Assembly (NCBI GenBank): GCA_905480075.1
Contig: CAJQOX010000179.1
Coordinates: 1 to 40,873, forward strand
Length of the DNA: 40,873 bases
Source of the DNA: an uncultured Aureispira sp.
GTDB lineage: Bacteria > Bacteroidota > Bacteroidia > Chitinophagales > Saprospiraceae
Direction of reading: 5' to 3'
This document shows, piece after piece, positions 15,322-24,241 of the stretch; position 1 is the stretch's first letter, and each line of letters starts with the position of its first letter. Under the pieces are notes generated by a model that was not told where the DNA came from, ran no database searches, and saw only the letters and a program-made list of their open reading frames with translations. The position numbers and the translations under genes were made by a program.

Positions 15322-17718
15322 GTGCAGATAATAACCAATAAAACAGCTAAAGACAATAAGCTCAATTATCAGAAACCTCCCAAAGAAATTCTTGATCTTG
15401 TTGATATTCAGCGTGCACCATTTGTTCAAATGGATAGAAAGGGGAAGTATATGTTACTTATATACCGGGATGCTTATCAATCTATTTCTGATTTATCTGA
15501 AAAAGAAATGCGACTTGCAGGTCTTCGTGTTAACCCCAAAACTAATATTGGTAGTCGTAAAATATTTTATAATAACCTAAAAGTTAAAGAACTACCCGGA
15601 AATAAAGAAGTGCAGGTATTTGGTCTTCCCGAAAATCCTAAGCTATCCAATTTTATCTGGTCACCTTGTCAAAAAATGCTCGCTTTCACTCATACTACAG
15701 GTTCAGAGACTCAATTATGGTTATTGGATATTGCCAAGGCTGTTGCTAAAAAGTTAACAGAAAACCATGTGAATGCAAATGTTATCAATCCGATTTCATG
15801 GTTCAGGAATTCAGATGCTATTTTGTTGATGTGTTTACCTGAGAAACTTAATCCTTTGCTGCAAACTGACAATCTGGTTCCGACAGGTCCTGTAATTTCT
15901 GTCAGTGAAGGTGATGAAGCGCAGAACAGAACCTATCAGGATTTGCTTAAAAACCGCAATGACGAACATAATTTTGAAGTCCTGTCTTCCTCCGTTTTAT
16001 ACAAAGTCAACCTTGGTGGAAATACCACAAAATGGCTGGATGAAACCGGAATGTATAAATCAGTGGTTTTTTCTCCCGATGGGAAGTACGTCAGACTGAC
16101 AACAATGCACAAGCCCTTTTCTTATCTCGTGCCCTATTCAAGATTTCCACAACAATGCAGAATATTTAACGATGATGCAGAATTCATTAAATTGGTAAAT
16201 GATGTGCCACTGATTGAAGTTATCCCTAAAGGTTTCATGTCTGTACGAAAGGGCAGAAGAAATATGCAATGGCGAAGCGATAAACCCGCCTCCCTCATAT
16301 GGTCTTGTGCACTGGATGATGGAGATGCTGCTAATGATACGGAATTCAGAGATGAATTGTTTCAATGGGAGGCCCCCTTTGATGAACCTCCCGTTTCACT
16401 CATCAAAATGCACAACCGTTTTCATCAGGTAGAATGGGGCAATGATAATCTCGCAATCTTGCATGATTATTGGTTCAACAACAGAAATACCAAAACCTAC
16501 CTGTTTAATCCCTCAGATAATTCACAGCAGGCGACAATTCTTTTTGACAGAAATTATCAAGACAAATATTCCGACCCCGGCCACTTTGTTACCCGGAAAA
16601 ATATTTATGGTAAACTTGTATTGGATATTGTAAAAGATACCGTTTTTCTCACAGGTGATGGTCATACTCCCAGCGGACAATTTCCTTTTGTTGATAAAAT
16701 GAACCTCTTTACCGGACTTAAAGAAAGACTCTATCAATCTGCTTATACCGATAAACTGGAAAAAATATTCTTTCCGCTTGATTTGGAAAAAGGTCAATTT
16801 ATAGTTCGTATTGAGTCGCCTTCCGATTATCCGGATTATTATATCCGGAATATTTATGATAACGATGACCTGATAAAAATTACTGATTTTGAAAACCCTT
16901 TCAAAAGTATTCAACAGGTTCACAAGGAAGTTATAAAATACAAAAGAGAAGATGGTCTGGAATTGTCGGGGACTTTATATCTTCCGGTAGGGTATGATAA
17001 GGACAAAAAGATTAAAATGCCTATGATTATATGGGCCTATCCAAGAGAATATAAAGACAACGATAGCGCAGGGCAGGTTACTTCTAGCCCGAATGAATTT
17101 ATTTATCCCTTTTATGGTTCTGCCATTTATTGGTTAACAAGGGGCTACGTTGTACTCGACGAAGCTGCCTTTCCGATAGTAGGAGAGAAGGACGAAGAAC
17201 CAAATGATACTTTTCAGAAACAGTTGGTAGGAAATGCCAAAGCCGCTATTGATGCTGTCGATACTTTAGGGTATATTGACAGGGACAGAGTGGCGGTAGG
17301 AGGTCATTCTTATGGTGCCTTTATGACAGCTAACCTGCTTTCTCATAGCAACCTTTTTGCTGCAGGAATTGCACGTAGTGGTGCATACAACAGAACATTA
17401 ACTCCCTTTGGATTTCAGTCTGAAGAACGCAATTACTGGGAAGCAGCAGAAATATACAATAAAATGTCGCCCTTTATGCATGCTGATAAAATGAAAACCC
17501 CTTTATTACTCATTCATGGAGAGGCTGATAATAACTCAGGCACCTATCCGCTTCAAAGTGAACGTTATTTCAATGCCTTAAAAGGTCTTGGTGCCACCGC
17601 AAGACTTGTAATGCTGCCTAAGGAATCTCATGGCTATGTTGCCAAGGAATCTATTTTGCACCTGCTATGGGAACAAGACAGGTGGCTGGAAAAATATGTA
17701 AAGAACAAGGAACTTTGA
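15322..17718 (+). CDS. S9-family serine peptidase (glutamyl-endopeptidase/prolyl-oligopeptidase-like)
   Basis: A 798-residue protein of the S9 clan. Residues up to ~540 form the beta-propeller-type N-terminal part (segments such as F-V-Q-M-D-R-K-G-K-Y-M-L-L resemble chloroplast-type glutamyl endopeptidases). The C-terminal alpha/beta-hydrolase domain holds the triad: Ser663 in G-G-H-S-Y-G, Asp736 in H-G-E-A-D-N-N, and His770 in E-S-H-G-Y. Such enzymes cleave peptides after specific residues, and the propeller restricts access to short substrates. The start is a GTG at 15322; an in-frame stop 46 bases upstream (15274-15276) leaves little room for a signal peptide, and none is seen, so it is probably cytoplasmic, unlike many secreted Bacteroidota relatives. 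It precedes the propeller gene at 17824 on the same strand. Confidence 0.87.
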   Translation: MQIITNKTAKDNKLNYQKPPKEILDLVDIQRAPFVQMDRKGKYMLLIYRDAYQSISDLSEKEMRLAGLRVNPKTNIGSRKIFYNNLKVKELPGNKEVQVFGLPENPKLSNFIWSPCQKMLAFTHTTGSETQLWLLDIAKAVAKKLTENHVNANVINPISWFRNSDAILLMCLPEKLNPLLQTDNLVPTGPVISVSEGDEAQNRTYQDLLKNRNDEHNFEVLSSSVLYKVNLGGNTTKWLDETGMYKSVVFSPDGKYVRLTTMHKPFSYLVPYSRFPQQCRIFNDDAEFIKLVNDVPLIEVIPKGFMSVRKGRRNMQWRSDKPASLIWSCALDDGDAANDTEFRDELFQWEAPFDEPPVSLIKMHNRFHQVEWGNDNLAILHDYWFNNRNTKTYLFNPSDNSQQATILFDRNYQDKYSDPGHFVTRKNIYGKLVLDIVKDTVFLTGDGHTPSGQFPFVDKMNLFTGLKERLYQSAYTDKLEKIFFPLDLEKGQFIVRIESPSDYPDYYIRNIYDNDDLIKITDFENPFKSIQQVHKEVIKYKREDGLELSGTLYLPVGYDKDKKIKMPMIIWAYPREYKDNDSAGQVTSSPNEFIYPFYGSAIYWLTRGYVVLDEAAFPIVGEKDEEPNDTFQKQLVGNAKAAIDAVDTLGYIDRDRVAVGGHSYGAFMTANLLSHSNLFAAGIARSGAYNRTLTPFGFQSEERNYWEAAEIYNKMSPFMHADKMKTPLLLIHGEADNNSGTYPLQSERYFNALKGLGATARLVMLPKESHGYVAKESILHLLWEQDRWLEKYVKNKEL

Positions 17719-17823
17719 TTTTATTTTTTTTGATATTTTGACTTTCATTTTACTGTTTTCAATATGAATGCATTTATCGGAAAGATCTTAATAGTTCTTT
17801 AATTAAAAGCCTTAAATATTCTA

Positions 17824-19071
17824 ATGAATCAAAAAGCACTCATTATATCTGCTGTATTTTTTATGTTCACCTCTTTATTTTCTATATATTTTGTGCTCTC
17901 AGAACGCAATATTTCCCCTACTACAGAAACAGATAATATCAAGACTGAATTAATGAAATCTCCTGCTTCAATAAATAGCAGCGGGTCTTCTTTAAGAATT
18001 GTTAATGGAAAGGTTTACCTATCATGGATGGAATCCCGGGACAGTAATAAAACAGCACTGCTTTATGCTGTTTCAGAAAAAAATGAATGGTCTGAAGCTG
18101 TTCCAATTTCAGAAAGTGATAACTGCTTTGTTAATTTTGCTGATTTCCCCTCTCTTGTTGCTTACAAAGACGGTACACTTGCTGCGCACAATCTTATAGA
18201 AACCGGAGATTTTGCCTATGACATTAATATCCATATATCAAATGATAAAGGCAATACCTGGAATCAGGCCTTTGTTCCTCATAATGACAGTACCCCCACG
18301 GAACATGGTTTTGTATCTATGTTGCCCTACAAGGATGATAATTTGATGCTTGTCTGGCTCGACGGAAGAAATTATTATGAGGATTCTGCAAAAAATATAA
18401 TTGCTACAAATAAAATGGAGTTGCGTTCTTCTATTATCAATTCCAAAGGCGAAACAATTAAAGAATTTTTGCTCGACGAAAATACCTGTTCCTGCTGTCA
18501 GACAGATGCTGCAATTACTTCTAAAGGGGCCTTTGTAGTCTACAGGGACAGAACAGAGAGTGAAATCCGCGATATGTCTTTTGTTCGGTATAACAATGGC
18601 ACATGGACAAAGCCTCAGACTATATGTAAGGATAACTGGAAAATTAAAGGCTGCCCGGTAAATGGCCCTGCTGTGGATGCTATCGGGAATAAGGTGGCAG
18701 TAGCCTGGTATACTGCCGCAAATAAATTACCAAAGACTAAGGTTGTTTTCTCTGATAATGCCGGAGAATCTTTCAGCAAAGCATTTTTGATTTGCGAGAA
18801 AGAAACAAGGGGCAATGTGGATCTTGTTTTGCTCTCTGATGATTCTGCTATTGTCAGTTGGGTGGAAATGAGGGATAATTCTTCCGTTTTTATGGCGCGT
18901 AAAGTTTTTAGAAATGGTGAAATGGAGGATGCTTTTATTATTGCCGAAAACTCAACTGATAAGCCGGTATACGGTTTTCCCAAAATGGTAGAATCAGAAG
19001 GTATACTATATTTTACCTGGACAGAAGGAATGAAGGAAAAAATGGTAAGAACAGCTTTTTTGAATTTGTAA
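17824..19071 (+). CDS. Sialidase-like beta-propeller protein with CxCC motif
   Basis: A 415-residue exported or membrane-anchored protein; residues 5-27 form a hydrophobic signal/anchor. The rest looks like a BNR/sialidase-type six-bladed propeller, with Asp-box-like turns S-N-D-K-G-N-T-W (about 138-145) and S-D-N-A-G-E-S-F (about 312-319). In the middle is a cysteine cluster, C-S-C-C-Q-T at residues 222-227, followed by Y-R-D-R and then Cys268 and Cys277 in D-N-W-K-I-K-G-C-P-V-N-G-P. I recall this CxCC...GCPVNGPA layout from bacterial proteins annotated simply as sialidases. It suggests a metal or disulfide site rather than glycosidase chemistry; I see no arginine triad that would establish sialidase activity. 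It lies between the S9 peptidase and the ureohydrolase on the same strand. Confidence 0.75.
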   Translation: MNQKALIISAVFFMFTSLFSIYFVLSERNISPTTETDNIKTELMKSPASINSSGSSLRIVNGKVYLSWMESRDSNKTALLYAVSEKNEWSEAVPISESDNCFVNFADFPSLVAYKDGTLAAHNLIETGDFAYDINIHISNDKGNTWNQAFVPHNDSTPTEHGFVSMLPYKDDNLMLVWLDGRNYYEDSAKNIIATNKMELRSSIINSKGETIKEFLLDENTCSCCQTDAAITSKGAFVVYRDRTESEIRDMSFVRYNNGTWTKPQTICKDNWKIKGCPVNGPAVDAIGNKVAVAWYTAANKLPKTKVVFSDNAGESFSKAFLICEKETRGNVDLVLLSDDSAIVSWVEMRDNSSVFMARKVFRNGEMEDAFIIAENSTDKPVYGFPKMVESEGILYFTWTEGMKEKMVRTAFLNL

Positions 19072-19076
19072 TTATA

Positions 19077-19084
19077 TACTTTTG
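19077..19084 (+). promoter_or_regulatory. Possible -7 box before the ureohydrolase gene
   Basis: TACTTTTG matches TAnnTTTG and ends 8 bases before the ATG at 19092. The nearest TTG upstream (19060-19062) gives only a 14-base spacer, so the match is incomplete. The gene may instead be read through from the propeller gene 20 bases upstream. Confidence 0.3.
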
Positions 19085-19091
19085 GTTATTT

Positions 19092-20114
19092 ATGAACAAA
19101 GATTTCGACCCTGATAGCTTTGCACCCAAAAACGGACAGTTTATTGGCTTGCCCTATACCGAAAAAGAGGCAAGGGTAGTACTGCTGCCCGTTCCCTGGG
19201 AGGTGACCGTATCCTACAAGGCAGGAACTGCCCGAGGGCCGCAACGTATCCTCGATGCGTCTTATCAACTCGACCTCGTGGATTGGGACATCGAAAAAGC
19301 ATGGGAAATCCCTATCTATTGGAAAGAAATTGATGCTCAAATACTCAAAATTAGTGATGAGACCCGCAAAATGGCACATCAGTATATTCATACACTCGAA
19401 TTTCAACTTCCTGTAGATGAAGGCTTACTTGAAATTGTCAATCAGAAGTGCGAAGAAATGAATAGTTGGGTCTACAGCAATTCTAAGGCATTTCTTGATG
19501 ATGGTAAATTGGTTGGTATTGTAGGGGGAGACCACTCGGTTCCTTTAGGCTATCTGAAGGCACTGTCTGAAAAACATTCAGATTTTGGTATTCTACAGAT
19601 AGATGCGCATTGTGATTTGCGCAAGGCCTACGAAAATTTTACTTATTCACATGCCTCCGTTTTTTTTAATGCCCTCGAACAAATTCCTCAAATTTCTCAA
19701 CTCACACAAGTGGGTATCCGCGATGCCTGTGAAGCAGAATTGAGTTATGCAGAACAGCATTCTGAAAGGATTTCCATTTTCTCCATGCCTGGAATTCGTC
19801 AGGATTTGTTTACTCAGCATAAATCCTTTCATCAGATTTGTGAAGATATTGTAAGCACGCTTCCTCAGAAAGTATACATCAGCTTCGATATCGATGGCCT
19901 CGACCCAAAGCTTTGTCCGAATACGGGAACTCCCGTGCCGGGAGGTCTCGAATTGCCCGAAGTCTTTTATCTGATTGCAGCGATCAGAAAAAGTGGCAGG
20001 CAAATTATAGGTTTCGATTTGTGTGAGGTAGGTTGTCTTTCCGATTGGGATGGCAATGTCGGGGCAAGGGTTTTGTATAAACTTGCCTGTGAGATGGGAA
20101 TAAAGGTAAATTAA
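19092..20114 (+). CDS. Arginase/agmatinase-family ureohydrolase
   Basis: A 340-residue binuclear-manganese hydrolase. The metal ligands are all present: G-G-D-H-S (145-149), D-A-H-C-D (171-175), and S-F-D-I-D-G-L-D-P (264-272, ligands Asp266 and Asp268). P-G-G-L (about 281) and the closing D-L-C-E-V segment are also family features. These enzymes hydrolyse a guanidino or formimino group (agmatine, arginine, formimidoylglutamate, guanidinobutyrate), releasing urea or formamide. The sequence alone does not decide the substrate, and no polyamine, arginine or histidine genes are adjacent. At 340 residues it is somewhat longer than the ~300 usual for the family, the extra length lying before the GGDHS motif. 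Cytoplasmic. It starts 20 bases after the propeller gene. Confidence 0.88.
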   Translation: MNKDFDPDSFAPKNGQFIGLPYTEKEARVVLLPVPWEVTVSYKAGTARGPQRILDASYQLDLVDWDIEKAWEIPIYWKEIDAQILKISDETRKMAHQYIHTLEFQLPVDEGLLEIVNQKCEEMNSWVYSNSKAFLDDGKLVGIVGGDHSVPLGYLKALSEKHSDFGILQIDAHCDLRKAYENFTYSHASVFFNALEQIPQISQLTQVGIRDACEAELSYAEQHSERISIFSMPGIRQDLFTQHKSFHQICEDIVSTLPQKVYISFDIDGLDPKLCPNTGTPVPGGLELPEVFYLIAAIRKSGRQIIGFDLCEVGCLSDWDGNVGARVLYKLACEMGIKVN

Positions 20115-20598
20115 AAGTTTTCCAAAAGGACCCCCTTTCTAAAAGTCCACTTTTCCAGAAGGTATGCCTATCCAGAATCATTATGATCAATTTAATCCTT
20201 ATTTCATCCCATTAATTTTATAATCTATTGGACTTCTGATTGCTTTTTTATATATATTTAAATTTTGCATTTATATTTTTTAACATAAATAAAGAGCCAT
20301 TTGACAAATTTATATTTTGATTATGCCAACGTTTTTAAAATATAAAACTCATACTCTTTTTTTTAATAGCTTTATGGTCTTAGCCATGAAGACTTTATTT
20401 TGTGCGGATTAAAATTTTACTAAAACATAAAAAACAAAAATAAAATTTTGATAAATCAAAAATTGACGTATTATTGTGGTGCAATTAATCAATGCACTAT
20501 TACCCAAAGATGTCATTCGGTTCTATTGGCCAAATTACCGGATGAAAACACAAGATAGAATTTTCAAATATTTCCACAACTGATTTAAACTATCTGAA
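20115..20598. other. Non-coding intergenic region, 484 bases
   Basis: AT-rich gap between the ureohydrolase and protease genes. Just after the ureohydrolase stop (about 20126-20160) is a cluster of short inverted repeats (AAAGG/CCTTT, AAAAG/CTTTT) that could contribute to termination, though none has a clean T-run. At 20479-20497 GTGCA and TGCAC form a 5-base inverted repeat. No ORF, RNA gene or clear promoter box was found. Confidence 0.5.
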
Positions 20599-23448
20599 AT
20601 GAAAAATTTATTGTGTTTTTTACTTTTTGTCTGTAGCACAGCCTATAGTCAGAATACCGCCGTTCAATCTACTCAGTCGGATAATCAATTGACTGACGTT
20701 CCATTGAAAGTAGGGGAGGTCCTGCCCTCTGCTATTAGTACAATACACCCTTATAATGATGAAGGGGTAGCAGGACTTGTTTTTGAAAAGGCGTTTTATT
20801 CTAAAAATTCCGCTTATATTAAACTACACTTTTCAAATTTTGACCTCGGACCGGATGATTATGTAGAAATTACCGCTGTCAATTCCGGTGAATCAATTAT
20901 TTACGCTGCCAAAGGCAAAATAATTGATCAGAATATGACCATGCTCAGTGATTTCTGGTCACAGGTACTTTTTGATGAGCATATTGTTGTCAGGTTGTAT
21001 TCACAACAAGCCTCTGATTATTATGGATTTGATATTGTTGAGGTGGCATACGGCTATGCTCAACATATCATTGATCAGATTTTGGCTGATGCCCATCCTG
21101 AAAAAGCCATTTGCGGAGGCGATGAAAAAGAACCTGTTATTTGTTATTCCGGAACCAATATGTATAATAAAGGAAAAGCTGTTTGTCGTCTTTTGATTGG
21201 TGGCGGATCACTTTGTACAGGTTGGTTATTGGGATGTGAAGGGCATCTGATGACCAATAATCATTGCATTGGCACTGCTTCTTCGGCAGCGAATACTGAT
21301 TTTATGTTTAATTATCAGCATACAAATTGTAATGGATCAGGAAGTGCTGTAACAGATATTGTGGCTACCTCTGCAACCTTTATCAAAACGAGTGCTAATC
21401 TGGATTATACCTTGGTAAAACTTCCTGTAAATCCAACAAGCACCTATGGTTATCTCAGCCTGAGTTCTGTGGCACCTGTTGTAGGAGACCGCATATATAT
21501 TGTGGGACATCCCGGGGGTCGCAAAAAAGAAATCACCGTTGTAACAGATAACGGAGGCGATGTCAACGGAAATGCTATGGTTAATCTTGTTAACACGAAC
21601 GGAATTCGATATTATGCTGATACTGAGGGAGGAAGTTCAGGTTCGCCGGTGTTGAACTACAATTCAAATCTGGTAGTTGCAATTCACAATACAGGAGGAT
21701 GCATGAATGGTTCTGATGGAAGGAGTGATAAATTAATTGCCCATATAGGAAATGATATTCCTGCCTGTGGTATCGACAATGGCGGGGGTGTAATTATTAC
21801 TCCTCCCGATGACAGTTGTTCTGTTTCCGTTTCGACCTTTCCATATTCCGAGAGTTTTGAAAATACGACCGGCGGTTGGTCTCAGTCTGCTTCCGATGAT
21901 TTTAACTGGTCACTGAACAACGGGTCAACTCCTTCTTCGAATACAGGCCCTTCATTGGCTGATGATGGTAATTATTATATATATATGGAATCTTCCTCGC
22001 CGAATTATTCCGCCAAAACAGCTTCCTTAAACAGTCCTTGCTTCGATCTTTCAGCTGCCACTAATCTGCAACTATCATTCAGATATCATCTCTATGGTGC
22101 GGCTGCAATGGGCAATCTGAAACTGGAAGCAACTACCGATGGCAATAGCTGGACAGAAATATGGTCAAAATCCGGCAATCAGGGGGATTCCTGGCAGTCG
22201 GCTTCCTTAAGTCTAGCAGCTTATTCCGGTGAAACTTCTCTGCAATTAAGATTCAAGGGAACCACCGGTACTACCTGGCAGGGCGATATGGCTATTGATG
22301 CCTTTGAAATTTCTTCAGGCGGTGGAACTCCCGGTGGAGGCTGTAGCAATGCTATTTCAACTTTTCCCTATACCGAGAGTTTTGAAAATACTACCGCTGC
22401 CTGGTCACAGGGCGGGGGAGACGACTTTGACTGGTCTGTAAATTCCGGGTCTACGCCCTCTTCGAATACCGGCCCTTCATCTGCCGATAATGGCAGCTAT
22501 TATATTTACATGGAGTCCTCCACGCCTAATTATTCCACAAAAAATGCAAAACTGATCAGCCCTTGTTTTGATTTGTCTGCAAGTCCTGACCTGCAGCTTT
22601 CATTCAGGTACCATATGTATGGTGCTGCTGCTATGGGCAACCTGAAACTGGAAGCAAGCACCGATGGCAATACCTGGACGGAAATCTGGGCAAGATCCGG
22701 CAATCAGGGAAATTCCTGGCAAACTGCTTCTGTCTCCCTTGCAGCTTATTCCAATACTGCTTCACTGCAACTGAGGTTCAACGGAACCACCGGCACTACC
22801 TGGCAGGGAGATATGGCTGTGGATGCCTTTACAATTTCTGAAGGATCAACCGGAGGCTGTGACGATGTAGTGCTGACTTTGAATTTTGATAACTATCCGG
22901 AAGAAACAAGTTGGCAGATCAATAATAATTCCGGCACAACAGTAGCTTCGGGAGGAACCTATGCCAATCAGGCTGACGGTTCAACGCTTCAGATCACAGA
23001 ATGTCTTGACCCGGGATGTTATACGCTGCAAATTTATGATTCCTACGGTGACGGTATGTGCTGTGCCTATGGCAGTGGTTCCTATGTATTGTCAAATTCA
23101 GCTTCAGGTACAGTTTTGGCTTCAGGAGGTAGTTTCAACAGTAGTAGTTCCACTTCATTTTGTGTAGGAAATGAAATGGAATCATTTTCAGAACCCTTTG
23201 ATTTGATAGCTGAAGATGTCGGAACCTTTCTTGAAGTTTCACCTAACCCTTTTAGTGATTATATAGAGATAAGCAGCAATATTAATGCGGATTTCAAATA
23301 TATAATTACAAATGTTCATGGCCAAACCCTTGAAACCGGCCTTGTTGAGAACAAGATGATAAGACCAGAAAACTTAAACCCGGGATTCTACTTTTTAACC
23401 CTGTATGATTCCAAAAAACAAATTATCAGAAAACTGGTAAAAAAATAG
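20599..23448 (+). CDS. Secreted trypsin-like serine protease with tandem MAM domains and T9SS sorting domain
   Basis: A 949-residue multidomain exoenzyme. The signal peptide ends near Y-S-Q (residue 18). A beta-rich N-terminal region (about 30-165) precedes a chymotrypsin-fold protease with triad His222 (T-N-N-H-C), Asp269 (N-L-D-Y-T-L) and Ser347 (G-S-S-G-S-P). Two MAM-type domains follow (residues 407-575 and 582-750), each with the W-S-x-G-N-Q-G and D-M-A-x-D-A-F landmarks. Then comes a Cys-rich module (754-855; S-Y-G-D-G-M-C-C). The T9SS type A domain begins near S-P-N-P (residue 881). It probably degrades or processes extracellular protein while the MAM modules bind targets. Transcribed alone, with a hairpin terminator downstream. 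Confidence 0.9.
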   Translation: MKNLLCFLLFVCSTAYSQNTAVQSTQSDNQLTDVPLKVGEVLPSAISTIHPYNDEGVAGLVFEKAFYSKNSAYIKLHFSNFDLGPDDYVEITAVNSGESIIYAAKGKIIDQNMTMLSDFWSQVLFDEHIVVRLYSQQASDYYGFDIVEVAYGYAQHIIDQILADAHPEKAICGGDEKEPVICYSGTNMYNKGKAVCRLLIGGGSLCTGWLLGCEGHLMTNNHCIGTASSAANTDFMFNYQHTNCNGSGSAVTDIVATSATFIKTSANLDYTLVKLPVNPTSTYGYLSLSSVAPVVGDRIYIVGHPGGRKKEITVVTDNGGDVNGNAMVNLVNTNGIRYYADTEGGSSGSPVLNYNSNLVVAIHNTGGCMNGSDGRSDKLIAHIGNDIPACGIDNGGGVIITPPDDSCSVSVSTFPYSESFENTTGGWSQSASDDFNWSLNNGSTPSSNTGPSLADDGNYYIYMESSSPNYSAKTASLNSPCFDLSAATNLQLSFRYHLYGAAAMGNLKLEATTDGNSWTEIWSKSGNQGDSWQSASLSLAAYSGETSLQLRFKGTTGTTWQGDMAIDAFEISSGGGTPGGGCSNAISTFPYTESFENTTAAWSQGGGDDFDWSVNSGSTPSSNTGPSSADNGSYYIYMESSTPNYSTKNAKLISPCFDLSASPDLQLSFRYHMYGAAAMGNLKLEASTDGNTWTEIWARSGNQGNSWQTASVSLAAYSNTASLQLRFNGTTGTTWQGDMAVDAFTISEGSTGGCDDVVLTLNFDNYPEETSWQINNNSGTTVASGGTYANQADGSTLQITECLDPGCYTLQIYDSYGDGMCCAYGSGSYVLSNSASGTVLASGGSFNSSSSTSFCVGNEMESFSEPFDLIAEDVGTFLEVSPNPFSDYIEISSNINADFKYIITNVHGQTLETGLVENKMIRPENLNPGFYFLTLYDSKKQIIRKLVKK
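21817..22857 (+). repeat. Tandem in-frame duplication encoding two MAM domains
   Basis: Two adjacent units of about 525 and 516 bases, beginning at the Cys codons at 21817 and 22342. The proteins share most residues (for example both contain G-S-T-P-S-S-N-T-G-P and T-T-G-T-T-W-Q-G-D-M-A), indicating an internal duplication that has since diverged at silent sites. Confidence 0.85.
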
Positions 23449-23489
23449 ATCCGCTTTGATCTGAACTTTTCATATTCCCTTGATTTTGT

Positions 23490-23557
23490 GCGGGAATGCC
23501 TGCAGAAAGATATTTACTCATCCTGAATTTCTTTTGTATGGTGTTCCCGCTTTTTTT
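23490..23557 (+). terminator. Probable terminator after the trypsin-like protease gene
   Basis: GCGGGAA (23490-23496) pairs with TTCCCGC (23544-23550), followed directly by seven T. The loop is long (47 bases), so folding is less certain than for the other terminators here. Confidence 0.5.
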
Positions 23558-23579
23558 AATAATAGCTTTTAATTGAGTG

Positions 23580-24020
23580 ATGAATAGAAAAATTAAAATA
23601 GTATTAATATTCTTCCTGTTTATTGTTTTAGCAAAGCCCTTTTTTATGCTTTTGAGAAACACGGATACTTTTATAAACAGGCTCGGAATCCATCTGTTTG
23701 AGTTGAACAATGTTTACCTGACAACAGACAAACCCTATGATATCAATGATTTCAAAATAATAAATCTGAATTCAGGAGAAATAGTCTTTGAAAAGGGCAA
23801 ATTTGTTAATCGCATCAGTAATAAAAACGGCAAAAGCTTCTTCAAAAGATTTTCCAGCTTGTATTTGGAATCAGCAGCCATCCTTAATACAAAAGTTTGT
23901 CCCGGGTTATATATATCAATTGTCCCCGAGCCTTTCGGGCGGGTTTCCAGATGGTTTTCAGTGTCAAATGCTCCTACTGAAAGTCCCATGTTTAATACTT
24001 TAAATATAGTTATTCAATGA
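23580..24020 (+). CDS. Small hypothetical membrane-anchored protein, 146 residues
   Basis: I do not recognise a family. Residues 4-24 form a hydrophobic N-terminal signal or anchor preceded by basic residues (N-R-K-I-K), and the remaining ~120 residues should lie outside the cytoplasm. That part is beta-rich with few acidic residues, one Cys (in T-K-V-C-P-G-L-Y) and an Arg-Val-Ser-Arg-Trp segment near residue 120. The ATG at 23580 is preferred over an overlapping GTG three bases earlier. It sits just beyond the protease terminator and is followed by 221 AT-rich bases, so it is probably a single-gene unit. A link to the protease is only positional. Confidence 0.6.
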   Translation: MNRKIKIVLIFFLFIVLAKPFFMLLRNTDTFINRLGIHLFELNNVYLTTDKPYDINDFKIINLNSGEIVFEKGKFVNRISNKNGKSFFKRFSSLYLESAAILNTKVCPGLYISIVPEPFGRVSRWFSVSNAPTESPMFNTLNIVIQ

Positions 24021-24241
24021 TTTATTGCCTTTCAAATTACTAAAGGTTAATCTGATAAATAAATACTTTTTGTTTTTTACCATGTTTCGCCTTTTATTAA
24101 AATATTCTTTTAATTTTATGTTTTGTTTTTAAAACGTAAATTTTAAATTGATTGATGTTTGGATTTATTTTGATTAAATAAATATAATTGATTAACTCTT
24201 TTGTAATTATTAGCAGATATTCAAGACTATAAACTATACTG

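Noticed and set aside
15322..20114. S9 peptidase, propeller and ureohydrolase as one catabolic pathway
   Set aside because: They share strand only; gaps of 105 and 20 bases and unrelated chemistry give no firm pathway, and the last gene has its own -7-like box.
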